Assembly: GCA_900553005.1 (NCBI GenBank)
Contig: USBU01000043.1
Span: 1 to 8,065 of the forward strand
From: an uncultured Eubacteriales bacterium
Lineage (GTDB): Bacteria > Bacillota > Clostridia > Christensenellales > Pumilibacteraceae
Direction: 5' to 3'
DNA: 8,065 nt
A program made the position numbers and the translations under genes. Within the stretch, counting starts at the first letter, position 1, and each line of letters opens with the position of its first letter. This document shows positions 1 through 5,989 of this stretch, piece after piece. The notes under the pieces are model-generated. The model was given only the letters and a program-made list of their open reading frames with translations. It searched no databases and was not told where the DNA came from.

Positions 1-31
1 GTCGGCAGCGTCAGATGTGTATAAGAGACAG
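1..31 (+). other. Illumina Nextera adapter remnant (non-genomic)
   Basis: These 31 bases match the 3' part of the Nextera read-1 transposase adapter, lacking only its first two bases. Positions 13-31 are the 19-base Tn5 mosaic end (AGATGTGTATAAGAGACAG). The adapter abuts coding sequence directly, so it is untrimmed library sequence at a contig edge and not a transposon in the genome. It contains an ATG at 15 that is in frame with the downstream radical SAM gene and adds the false residues MCIRD plus a hybrid serine codon at 30-32. Confidence 0.97.
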
Positions 32-32
32 C

Positions 33-1880
33 GGCTGGGACAGTGTAGATTTTGTATATGTTATCGGAGACGCATACGTCGATCATCCTTCGTTCGGGCC
101 GGCGATAATTTCTCGCGTGCTTGAAAGCAAGGGCTATAGGGTGGGGATAATCGCGCAGCCGGACTGGACAAACGGTGCGGATATATTGCGGCTTGGCTTG
201 CCAAGGCTTGGCTTTCTAGTAAGCTCGGGCAATATGGATTCAATGGTAAATCATTATTCGGTTGCCAAAAAGCGCAGGGATTTCGACGCGTACACGCCGG
301 GTGGAGCCGTAGGCCGGCGTCCGGATTACGCATGTACGGTTTATTGCAATTATATCCGCAGTCATGTCAAAAACGCGGTTATCATAGCCGGAGGAATCGA
401 GCCCAGTCTCAGGCGTCTGGCGCACTATGATTATTGGTCCGACAGCTTAAAGAGATCCGTGCTTTTAGATTCGCAGGCTGATATTATTTCTTACGGAATG
501 GGTGAGCGTACAGTTGCGGAAATTGCCGACGCTCTTGCCAGCGGGCTTAAGCCTGAGCAGCTTACTTTTATACGCGGCACCGTGTTTAAGTGCCGCGATT
601 TAAGCGTGTTGGGCGATTATATCGAGCTGCCGTCTTTTGAGCAGCTTAAAAATGATAGGCGTATGTATGCCGAAAGCTTCCGCATTCAGTGCGCCAATAC
701 GGACGCGGTTACGGCAAAAGCTCTTGTAGAATTTTACGGCGACTGTTATGTTGCGGTCAATCCTCCCAGCTTTCCGCTGAGCACCGAGGAGATGGACGCG
801 GTTTACGATTTACCTTATATGCGCGCCTGGCATCCGTCTTACGACGCCGAAGGCGGAATACCCGCTTTTAAGGAAATTAAATTTTCAATCTGCTCTTCGC
901 GCGGTTGCTTCGGCGGCTGTTCGTTCTGCGCGCTTACTTTTCATCAGGGCCGCACGGTTCAGGCGCGTTCGCATGAAAGTATTTTAAAGGAAGCCGAGCT
1001 TCTTGCCTCGGATCCGGATTTCAAGGGATATATTCACGATGTCGGCGGGCCTACTGCCAATTTCCGCGCGCCGTCCTGCAAAAAGCAATCTGAGAAGGGC
1101 GTTTGCGCCGCGCGGCAGTGTCTGTTTCCCGAGCCGTGTCCCAATCTTGAGGTATCGCATAAGGATTACACCGAGCTACTGAAAAAGCTGCGCGCAGTAA
1201 GGGGCGTTAAAAAGGTATTTATAAGAAGCGGCATAAGGTTCGATTATCTTATGGCGGACAAAGACGACGCTTTTTTCAACGAGCTTGTCTCGCATCACGT
1301 AAGCGGACAGCTGAAGGTTGCGCCGGAGCATGTCTCGGATCGCGTGCTTTATTATATGGGAAAGCCGAAAAACGCGGTTTTTCAGGCGTTTAAAAGAAAA
1401 TTTTACTCGGTTACCCGCAGGCTGGGTAAGGAGCAGTACCTGGTGCCGTATCTGATGAGCTCGCATCCGGGATCGGATCTGCGCGACGCAATCGAGCTTG
1501 CCGAATATCTGCGCGACGAAAATTTAAGTCCGGAGCAGGTGCAGGATTTTTATCCCACGCCGTCCACGGTTTCAACGTGTATGTATTATACCGGCGTCGA
1601 TCCGCGCACGGGCAAGTCCGTTTATTCGGCGCGTTCTCCGCATGAAAAAGCTATGCAGAGGGCGCTTATACAGTACCGTAATCCCAAAAATTACGAGCTT
1701 GTGCGAGAGGCGCTTGTAAAGGCGGGCAGAACGGATCTGATAGGCGGCGGGCGGAATTGTCTTATACATGCGCCGGCAAGAGTGCACGGGAGCGGCGGCA
1801 GGGACGCGCGACGCACCGCGGCGGTAAGGGACAGCCGGGGCCGCTCCGGCAAAAAGCAGGGACAGCGATTTAAAAAGTAG
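33..1880 (+). CDS. ygiQ: YgiQ family radical SAM protein, 5' truncated
   Basis: Member of the YgiQ (UPF0313) radical SAM family; its substrate is not known to me. Numbering below counts from the false ATG at 15, of which the first six residues come from or are affected by the adapter. The N-terminal domain begins at GWDSVDF and carries the family signature GDAYVDHPSFG, then IIAQPDW, SGNMDSM and AHYDYWSD. The radical SAM core holds the CxxxCxxC cluster that binds a [4Fe-4S] centre and SAM: C298, C302 and C305 within GCFGGCSFC. A second group, C355, C364, C369 and C375 (C-x8-C-x4-C-x5-C), follows. Motifs APEH and QVQDFYPTP lie toward the C-terminus, which ends in a Gly/Arg/Lys-rich tail typical of the family. 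Compared with family members as I remember them, roughly 15-40 N-terminal residues are missing because the contig stops. It ends at TAG 1878-1880 and no convincing terminator follows. Confidence 0.95.
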   Translation, partial: GWDSVDFVYVIGDAYVDHPSFGPAIISRVLESKGYRVGIIAQPDWTNGADILRLGLPRLGFLVSSGNMDSMVNHYSVAKKRRDFDAYTPGGAVGRRPDYACTVYCNYIRSHVKNAVIIAGGIEPSLRRLAHYDYWSDSLKRSVLLDSQADIISYGMGERTVAEIADALASGLKPEQLTFIRGTVFKCRDLSVLGDYIELPSFEQLKNDRRMYAESFRIQCANTDAVTAKALVEFYGDCYVAVNPPSFPLSTEEMDAVYDLPYMRAWHPSYDAEGGIPAFKEIKFSICSSRGCFGGCSFCALTFHQGRTVQARSHESILKEAELLASDPDFKGYIHDVGGPTANFRAPSCKKQSEKGVCAARQCLFPEPCPNLEVSHKDYTELLKKLRAVRGVKKVFIRSGIRFDYLMADKDDAFFNELVSHHVSGQLKVAPEHVSDRVLYYMGKPKNAVFQAFKRKFYSVTRRLGKEQYLVPYLMSSHPGSDLRDAIELAEYLRDENLSPEQVQDFYPTPSTVSTCMYYTGVDPRTGKSVYSARSPHEKAMQRALIQYRNPKNYELVREALVKAGRTDLIGGGRNCLIHAPARVHGSGGRDARRTAAVRDSRGRSGKKQGQRFKK

Positions 1881-1936
1881 CTTCGGTAAGCGTCGGTTTT
1901 GTTTTAAAAAGTTACCCGTATCCTGCCGTTATCCGT

Positions 1937-1965
1937 TTGTCTTTTATCTGTCTCCGTGTTATAAT
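1937..1965 (+). promoter_or_regulatory. sigma-A-type promoter of the DUF1846 gene
   Basis: The -35 box TTGTCT (1937-1942, 4 of 6 matches to consensus) is separated by exactly 17 bases from a perfect -10 box TATAAT (1960-1965). TG at 1957-1958 gives an extended -10. Transcription should begin near 1972, leaving a leader of about 30 bases that contains the ribosome binding site GGGAGA (1991-1996), 7 bases before the ATG at 2004. The DUF1846 gene is therefore probably transcribed separately from the radical SAM gene. Confidence 0.75.
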
Positions 1966-2003
1966 AAACGGGAAATGTTTTCGCAGGATCGGGAGAAACG
2001 CAT

Positions 2004-3488
2004 ATGAAAAAAATCGGGTTTGACAATGAGAAATACTTAACAATGCAGTCGGAGCGGATAAGAGAACGAATTTTTAAATTCGGAGGCAAACTGTATCTGG
2101 AATTCGGAGGCAAGCTGTTCGACGATTTTCATGCTTCTCGCGTTCTTCCCGGTTTTCAGCCTGACAGCAAGCTTAAAATGCTGCTTACGCTTAAGGAGCA
2201 GGCGGAAATCGTAATAGTTATCAGCGCGGAGTCGCTGGAAAAAAACAAGGTCCGAGGCGATCTGGGGATTACGTATGATCTGGACGTACTAAGACTTATA
2301 GACGCGTTCAGAAGCGTCGATCTCTACGTGGGCAGCGTCGTTCTTACGCATTACTGCGAGCAGGCTCAGGCCAAACAGTTTGAATGCAAGCTGAATAATC
2401 TCGGGATAAAGGTTTACCGTCATTATCCTATCGAAGGGTATCCTTATGACGTCGCGCATATTGTCAGCGAGGACGGCTACGGGTGCAACGATTACATAGA
2501 GACCTCTCGTTCGCTCATTGTTGTGACGGCTCCGGGACCGGGCAGCGGCAAAATGGCGACCTGTCTGAGTCAGCTTTATCATGACCATAAACGCGGCATC
2601 AAGGCCGGTTACGCCAAATTCGAGACCTTTCCGATTTGGAATCTGCCGCTAAAGCACCCTGTAAATATTGCATACGAGGCGGCGACGGCCGATCTTAACG
2701 ATGTGAACATGATAGACCCGTTCCATTTGGAGGCTTACGGCGAGACTACGGTAAATTATAACCGCGACGTGGAGATATTTCCCGTTCTGAATAATATATT
2801 TGAAAAGATTTACGGCGCTTCTCCTTATAAATCGCCTACGGACATGGGCGTCAATATGGCGGGCTATTGCATTATTGATGACGAGGCGGTTAAGGAGGCG
2901 GCAAATCAGGAGATAATACGCCGTCATCTTCAGGCGCAGACCGATTTCAGACAGGACAAGGTCGGCGAAGACGTCGTTTTCAAAACCAAGCTGCTTATGA
3001 AGCAGTCCGGCCTTGATTTTTCGTTCCGTCCCGTTGTGGCGGCGGCCTTGAAAAAAGCGGAGGAGACGGACGCTCCCGCCGCTGCGCTTGAGCTTCCCGA
3101 CGGCAAAATCGTTACGGGCAAAACTTCGTCTTTACTGGGCGCAAGCTCCGCCATGCTGCTTAACGCGCTTAAGTCGCTGGCCGGGATACAGGATAACGTG
3201 CTTCTGCTTTCTCCCGCCGTTATAGAGCCGATACAGAGGCTGAAAACCACGCACCTGGGAAATAATAATCCAAGGCTGCATACCGATGAGATTCTCATAG
3301 CGCTGTCAATTTGCGCGGTGACCAGTCCTACCGCCATGCTGGCCATGGAACAGCTTCAGAAGCTTCGCGGGCTGGAGATGCATTCTACCGTTATTTTGTC
3401 TCAGGTTGACGTAAACGTGCTGAAAAAGCTGGGCGTAAATCTGACTTCGGAGCCGAAGTATCAGTCGAAAAAGCTGTATCACAAGTAA
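2004..3488 (+). CDS. DUF1846 (UPF0371) family protein
   Basis: Full-length member (494 aa) of DUF1846/UPF0371, a family of about 500 residues found in Clostridia, streptococci and other bacteria. Structures exist for the family, but I know of no established function. Recognised from YLEFGGKLFDDFHASRVLPGF (about 31-51), RGDLGITYD, a P-loop-like TAPGPGSGKMATC (175-187, lysine K183), KFETFPIWNLPLKHPVN, NMIDPFHLEAYGETTVNYNRD, and near the C-terminus NPRLHTDEILIALSICAV. GPGSGK resembles a Walker A motif and suggests nucleotide or phosphate binding, but I see no clear Walker B, so this is inference. No signal peptide or membrane segment is seen; it should be cytosolic. The start at 2004 is supported by GGGAGA 7 bases upstream and by length and alignment to remembered family members. 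It has its own promoter upstream and is followed 74 bases later by ktrB, which also appears to have its own promoter. Confidence 0.95.
   Translation: MKKIGFDNEKYLTMQSERIRERIFKFGGKLYLEFGGKLFDDFHASRVLPGFQPDSKLKMLLTLKEQAEIVIVISAESLEKNKVRGDLGITYDLDVLRLIDAFRSVDLYVGSVVLTHYCEQAQAKQFECKLNNLGIKVYRHYPIEGYPYDVAHIVSEDGYGCNDYIETSRSLIVVTAPGPGSGKMATCLSQLYHDHKRGIKAGYAKFETFPIWNLPLKHPVNIAYEAATADLNDVNMIDPFHLEAYGETTVNYNRDVEIFPVLNNIFEKIYGASPYKSPTDMGVNMAGYCIIDDEAVKEAANQEIIRRHLQAQTDFRQDKVGEDVVFKTKLLMKQSGLDFSFRPVVAAALKKAEETDAPAAALELPDGKIVTGKTSSLLGASSAMLLNALKSLAGIQDNVLLLSPAVIEPIQRLKTTHLGNNNPRLHTDEILIALSICAVTSPTAMLAMEQLQKLRGLEMHSTVILSQVDVNVLKKLGVNLTSEPKYQSKKLYHK
2077..2118 (+). repeat. 18-bp direct repeat inside the DUF1846 gene
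   Basis: Two copies (2077-2094 and 2101-2118) of an 18-base unit beginning AATTCGGAGGCAA differ at one base and are 24 bases, or eight codons, apart. They encode the repeated peptide FGGKL at residues 26-30 and 34-38. The second copy is a conserved family motif. In homologues I remember, the first copy reads FD(N/G)KL, so the near identity here looks local. Confidence 0.8.
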
Positions 3489-3525
3489 TTGTACCGCATA
3501 TGGCTCGGTTTATTTGCCGACGATC

Positions 3526-3554
3526 TTTACATCGATATGATTAAGTTGTATAAT
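3526..3554 (+). promoter_or_regulatory. near-consensus promoter abutting ktrB
   Basis: The -35 box TTTACA (3526-3531, 5 of 6) and a perfect -10 TATAAT (3549-3554) are separated by 17 bases. The expected transcription start is about 3560-3562, next to the ktrB ATG at 3563. A transcript from it would be leaderless or nearly so and would lack the AGGA at 3555-3558 that could otherwise act as the ribosome binding site. Either the mRNA is leaderless, ktrB is also read from further upstream, or the promoter match is not used. Confidence 0.6.
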
Positions 3555-3562
3555 AGGATAAA

Positions 3563-4927
3563 ATGAAGTACGGTTTCGTAAAAATGGGAAGAGGGTCGTT
3601 TTTTTCCCGATACCTTAATCAGACGCGCATTATAGTGCTCAGTTTTCTTATTGTTATTCTTGTGGGAGCAGGGTTGTTGATGCTGCCCTGCTCGTCCGTA
3701 TCGGGACTGAACTATCTCGACGCGCTGTTTACCGCTACGTCGGCTACGTGCGTAACAGGTCTTTCTACAATAAATCTTGCGTCGCGTCTTACGCCGTTCG
3801 GACACGTTGTGGTTTTGCTGCTGATTCAGATCGGCGGAATGGGCTTTATGACTTTGGCTTCGGCGACGTTCGTCATGCTGGGGCGGAGGTTTTCGCTGCG
3901 AGAGCGTCTCAATATGCGCGATTATCTGTCCGAATCCGATATGAGCGGACTGAATAAGCTGGCAGTCGGCGTCGTCAAGCTGACGGCGGCGATAGAGGGC
4001 ATCGGAGCAGTTCTTCTTACTGTCGCGTTCAGTTTTCAGTTTTCCTTCGGACGCGCGCTTTGGTACGGCGTTTTTCACAGCGTTTCGGCGTTCTGCAACG
4101 CGGGGTTGGACATTATTCCCGTAAAGGAGAGCTTCGAGCCGTACATAGACAATCCGTTCGTATTGGTTGTTCTTGCCCTTCTTATTATCGTGGGCGGCCT
4201 GGGATTTATAGTTGTAGGCGACGTCGTAAGGACTAAGAATCCCAAAAAGCTGCGCATAGACAGCAAAATAGTCCTGGCGACCAGCGGAGCCTTACTGTTG
4301 TTCGGCACTCTGATTTATATGATTTTCGAATATAATAATCCGGCAACGCTCGGCGGACTCTCTTTCGGCGATAAGCTTGCAAACGCGTTTTTCTTTTCCG
4401 CTTCTACGCGTACCGCGGGCTTTGCTTCCTTTGACGTCGGACAGCTGAGTCCCGTGTCCCGCAGCGTGACGATTATGCTGATGTTTATAGGCGCGTCTCC
4501 GGGGTCAACCGGCGGCGGTATAAAAACCACTACGCTTTTCGTGCTTCTTGTATGGGTTGCCGCTCACATACGTCAAAAGAAAAAGACGGTAATCGGCATG
4601 AGAAAGTTCGGTAACACCGTGCGTTCAAAGGCCGCCACGATATTTGTGTTGGCGATAGTTACGCTTACGCTTGCGCAGACCTTGCTGATGGGGTTTGACG
4701 GCGACAGTTTTACCTACGAGCAGCTTTTGTTTGAGGCAGTAAGCGCTTACGCAACGGTCGGGCTGTCCATGGGAATAACCGGCGCGCTGTCCGTGGGCAG
4801 TAAAATTATCATAATATTGGTTATGTTTATGGGAAGAGTCGGCGCTTATACGTTTCTGCTTGCCGCTACCAAAAAGGATAAAACGCCGGATAATATACAG
4901 TATCAGGAATTTAATATCATGATGTGA
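3563..4927 (+). CDS. ktrB: Ktr/Trk potassium channel membrane subunit KtrB
   Basis: Membrane subunit of a Ktr/Trk-type potassium uptake system, 454 aa, close to the usual KtrB length. The protein is hydrophobic throughout with the fourfold M1-P-M2 plan of the SKT superfamily. All four selectivity-filter loops are visible, each with its glycine: TSATCVTGL (G66), SAFCNAGLD (G181), STRTAGFAS (G286) and SAYATVGLS (G400). The glycine-rich GASPGSTGGGIKTTT (310-324) matches the flexible intramembrane gating loop of the third repeat. R425 in MGRVGAYTF corresponds to the conserved arginine in the last M2 helix of KtrB proteins. The first transmembrane helix starts near residue 22. The start at 3563 has AGGA 4 bases upstream (short spacing). 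The in-frame ATG at 3584 lacks a ribosome binding site, so 3563 is preferred. The ktrA gene follows after 42 bases and encodes the regulatory partner. TrkH is the alternative name, but KtrB fits better by length and by the separate single-RCK partner. Confidence 0.96.
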   Translation: MKYGFVKMGRGSFFSRYLNQTRIIVLSFLIVILVGAGLLMLPCSSVSGLNYLDALFTATSATCVTGLSTINLASRLTPFGHVVVLLLIQIGGMGFMTLASATFVMLGRRFSLRERLNMRDYLSESDMSGLNKLAVGVVKLTAAIEGIGAVLLTVAFSFQFSFGRALWYGVFHSVSAFCNAGLDIIPVKESFEPYIDNPFVLVVLALLIIVGGLGFIVVGDVVRTKNPKKLRIDSKIVLATSGALLLFGTLIYMIFEYNNPATLGGLSFGDKLANAFFFSASTRTAGFASFDVGQLSPVSRSVTIMLMFIGASPGSTGGGIKTTTLFVLLVWVAAHIRQKKKTVIGMRKFGNTVRSKAATIFVLAIVTLTLAQTLLMGFDGDSFTYEQLLFEAVSAYATVGLSMGITGALSVGSKIIIILVMFMGRVGAYTFLLAATKKDKTPDNIQYQEFNIMM

Positions 4928-4969
4928 CGGAGCTTTTCCGGAAAAAAGCATTTGATTTAAGGAGATATT

Positions 4970-5656
4970 ATGGTCAAATTTAATAAAAGAAAGCTTGATC
5001 AGTTTGCAGTTATCGGTCTTGGCCGCTTCGGAAGCGAGCTTACCCGCGCGCTGGTTGCGGGCGGCAAGGAGGTGTTGGCTATAGACGACAACGAGGAGCG
5101 CACTCAGGAGGTGTCTGCGTTTGCTACGCATACCATTACTGCGGACTCTACCGATGAAAACGTGCTTAAGGCGATTGAAATAGCGTCTTTTGACGCAGTA
5201 ATCGTGGCTATAGGCGATATTCAGGCTTCTATACTTACCACGCTTACCTGTAAGGAGCTGGGCGTTCCTTACATAATTGCCAAGGCTTATAACGACAAGC
5301 ATAAAAAGGTCCTTGAAAAAATAGGAGCGGATTACGTCATGGTGCCGGAAGCGGATATGGCTTATAAGACCGCAAATAAGCTTATAAATCAAAGACTGAA
5401 CGATCTTATGGAGGTCAACGATAAATACAGCATTATGGAGATTGCAGTGCCCGCCGCCTGGTCGGGCAAAAGTCTTATCGAGCTTGACGTGAGAAAGCAT
5501 TTCCGAATTAATGTTATACTTGTGCTTGCCGGCGGAGAGGAGGTCATTTCGTCTCCCGGCGGCGATACCGTGCTGTCATCCGTCGATCATATTATAGTCG
5601 GCGGAATGAACGAGGATATAGCTAAGTTCAGCAAGTATCTTAATAAACTGAAGTAA
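4970..5656 (+). CDS. ktrA: Ktr/Trk potassium uptake regulatory subunit KtrA
   Basis: Cytosolic RCK subunit of 228 aa that forms an octameric ring on KtrB and gates it in response to ATP/ADP or NAD(H), as known for KtrA. Residues 11-130 form the RCK_N Rossmann domain with the nucleotide motif GLGRFG (16-21), the acidic residue D39 closing the second strand (AIDD), and IVAIG with DIQASILTTL following. E127 in VPEADM corresponds to the glutamate that binds a cation between subunits in Bacillus subtilis KtrA. Residues about 150-228 form the RCK_C (TrkA_C) domain, which in some KtrA proteins binds cyclic di-AMP; the sequence alone does not show whether this one does. The single RCK unit distinguishes it from the double-length TrkA. 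A strong ribosome binding site AAGGAG (4959-4964) lies 5 bases before the ATG. It is co-transcribed with ktrB, in the order ktrB-ktrA. Confidence 0.96.
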   Translation: MVKFNKRKLDQFAVIGLGRFGSELTRALVAGGKEVLAIDDNEERTQEVSAFATHTITADSTDENVLKAIEIASFDAVIVAIGDIQASILTTLTCKELGVPYIIAKAYNDKHKKVLEKIGADYVMVPEADMAYKTANKLINQRLNDLMEVNDKYSIMEIAVPAAWSGKSLIELDVRKHFRINVILVLAGGEEVISSPGGDTVLSSVDHIIVGGMNEDIAKFSKYLNKLK

Positions 5657-5703
5657 AAATCAGTCGGAACGGTATCTATTTTCGGGCGGTCGTCCGGCCC
5701 AAT

Positions 5704-5725
5704 GCTTACGCGGCCGTATGCTTTT
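5704..5725 (+). terminator. possible weak terminator after ktrA
   Basis: GCTTACG and CGTATGC (5704-5710, 5715-5721) form a 7-bp stem with one T-T mismatch around a CGGC tetraloop, followed at once by TTTT (5722-5725). It starts 47 bases past the ktrA stop, a usual distance. The mismatch and short U-tract make it weak, and the hairpin at 5793 is the stronger candidate. Confidence 0.35.
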
Positions 5726-5792
5726 GTCCCGAATTACGGTCAGGCGCGACTGCGCGCTTATAACCGCTGAACGAAAATATATATTAAAAGCG

Positions 5793-5844
5793 CAGCCGCC
5801 GTATTACGTTAATCGTTAATACGGCGGCTGTATATACCGTTTTT
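5793..5844 (+). terminator. strong hairpin, probable ktrBA terminator
   Basis: Arms 5793-5806 (CAGCCGCCGTATTA) and 5817-5830 (TAATACGGCGGCTG) are perfect 14-bp complements around a 10-base loop, with the GC-rich half at the base of the stem. A T5 run comes 9 bases later (5840-5844), further than ideal for a classical intrinsic terminator. On the opposite strand the stem is followed by TTTT within a few bases, so it could also stop antisense transcription. It lies 136 bases after ktrA and 159 bases before murB. Confidence 0.6.
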
Positions 5845-5859
5845 CAGAACTTTGCAGCG

Positions 5860-5871
5860 TATGCCGGCATA
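5860..5871. repeat. 12-bp perfect palindrome upstream of murB
   Basis: TATGCCGGCATA is a perfect palindrome about 120 bases before the murB start. Its size fits an operator half-site pair for a dimeric regulator, but no second copy was seen in the window and no regulator can be named. Confidence 0.3.
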
Positions 5872-5989
5872 TAAAGATATGAGCGGTGAGCGGATTTTCA
5901 ATCGAAGGGAAAGCATTGGGACAATTTTTTCCTATTTGCAATAACATCCGTTAAGCGCTTGAAAAAAAGCTGAAAATGAGGTACAATAT

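Larger units (their letters stand above)
5657..5989 (+). other. 333-base structured intergenic region, ktrA to murB
   Basis: No convincing gene lies here. The longest + strand candidate is a 22-codon ATG frame (5702-5770) without a ribosome binding site. The region is rich in inverted repeats: a bulged GC stem at 5684-5700 (GGGCGG/CCGGCCC), a stem with TTTT tail at 5704-5725, a 5-bp GCGCG/CGCGC stem at 5744-5757, the long perfect stem at 5793-5830, and a 12-bp palindrome at 5860-5871. A short tandem GAGCGG pair follows at 5881-5893. The end of the ktrBA operon and the regulatory region of murB probably both lie here. No known riboswitch or small RNA was recognised. Confidence 0.6.

Noticed and set aside
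13..31. Tn5 mosaic end, suggesting an insertion sequence
   Set aside because: It is part of the longer Nextera adapter at the very edge of the contig, with no transposase or target duplication; it is a library artefact.
1881..1936. Terminator after the radical SAM gene
   Set aside because: No inverted repeat with a stable stem was found. The TTTAAAAAGT copies at 1870 and 1904 are direct repeats and do not form a hairpin stem.
2930..3346. 138-codon open frame on the minus strand
   Set aside because: Antisense to conserved DUF1846 sequence; low-complexity Ser/Ala composition mirrors the codon pattern of the real gene.
3489..3562. Cyclic di-AMP (ydaO) riboswitch before ktrB
   Set aside because: Such riboswitches control ktr genes in some Bacillota, but the 74-base gap is too short and mostly occupied by the promoter; none of the motif is visible.
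3527..4078. 183-codon open frame on the minus strand
   Set aside because: Antisense to the ktrB 5' half; highly basic and glutamine-rich with no family resemblance.
4932..4949. Inverted repeat GCTTTTCC/GGAAAAAAGC between ktrB and ktrA as a terminator
   Set aside because: The stem is short and AT-rich with an almost absent loop and no T run after it. Spacing and function indicate that ktrB and ktrA are co-transcribed.
4625..5500. 291-codon open frame on the minus strand
   Set aside because: It lies opposite the ktrB 3' end and ktrA, both clearly coding on the + strand. The translation is rich in His, Arg and Lys without recognisable motifs, as expected for an antisense shadow.
5702..5770. 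22-codon small open frame after ktrA
   Set aside because: No ribosome binding site, overlaps two hairpins, and no recognisable sequence.
5959..5987. TTGAAA-17-TACAAT promoter-like match just before murB
   Set aside because: The expected start point (about 5994) is downstream of the only usable murB ATG at 5990, and no in-frame start follows before the conserved TSFGIGG motif. It could not give full-length MurB, so it is probably chance unless the start site is displaced.
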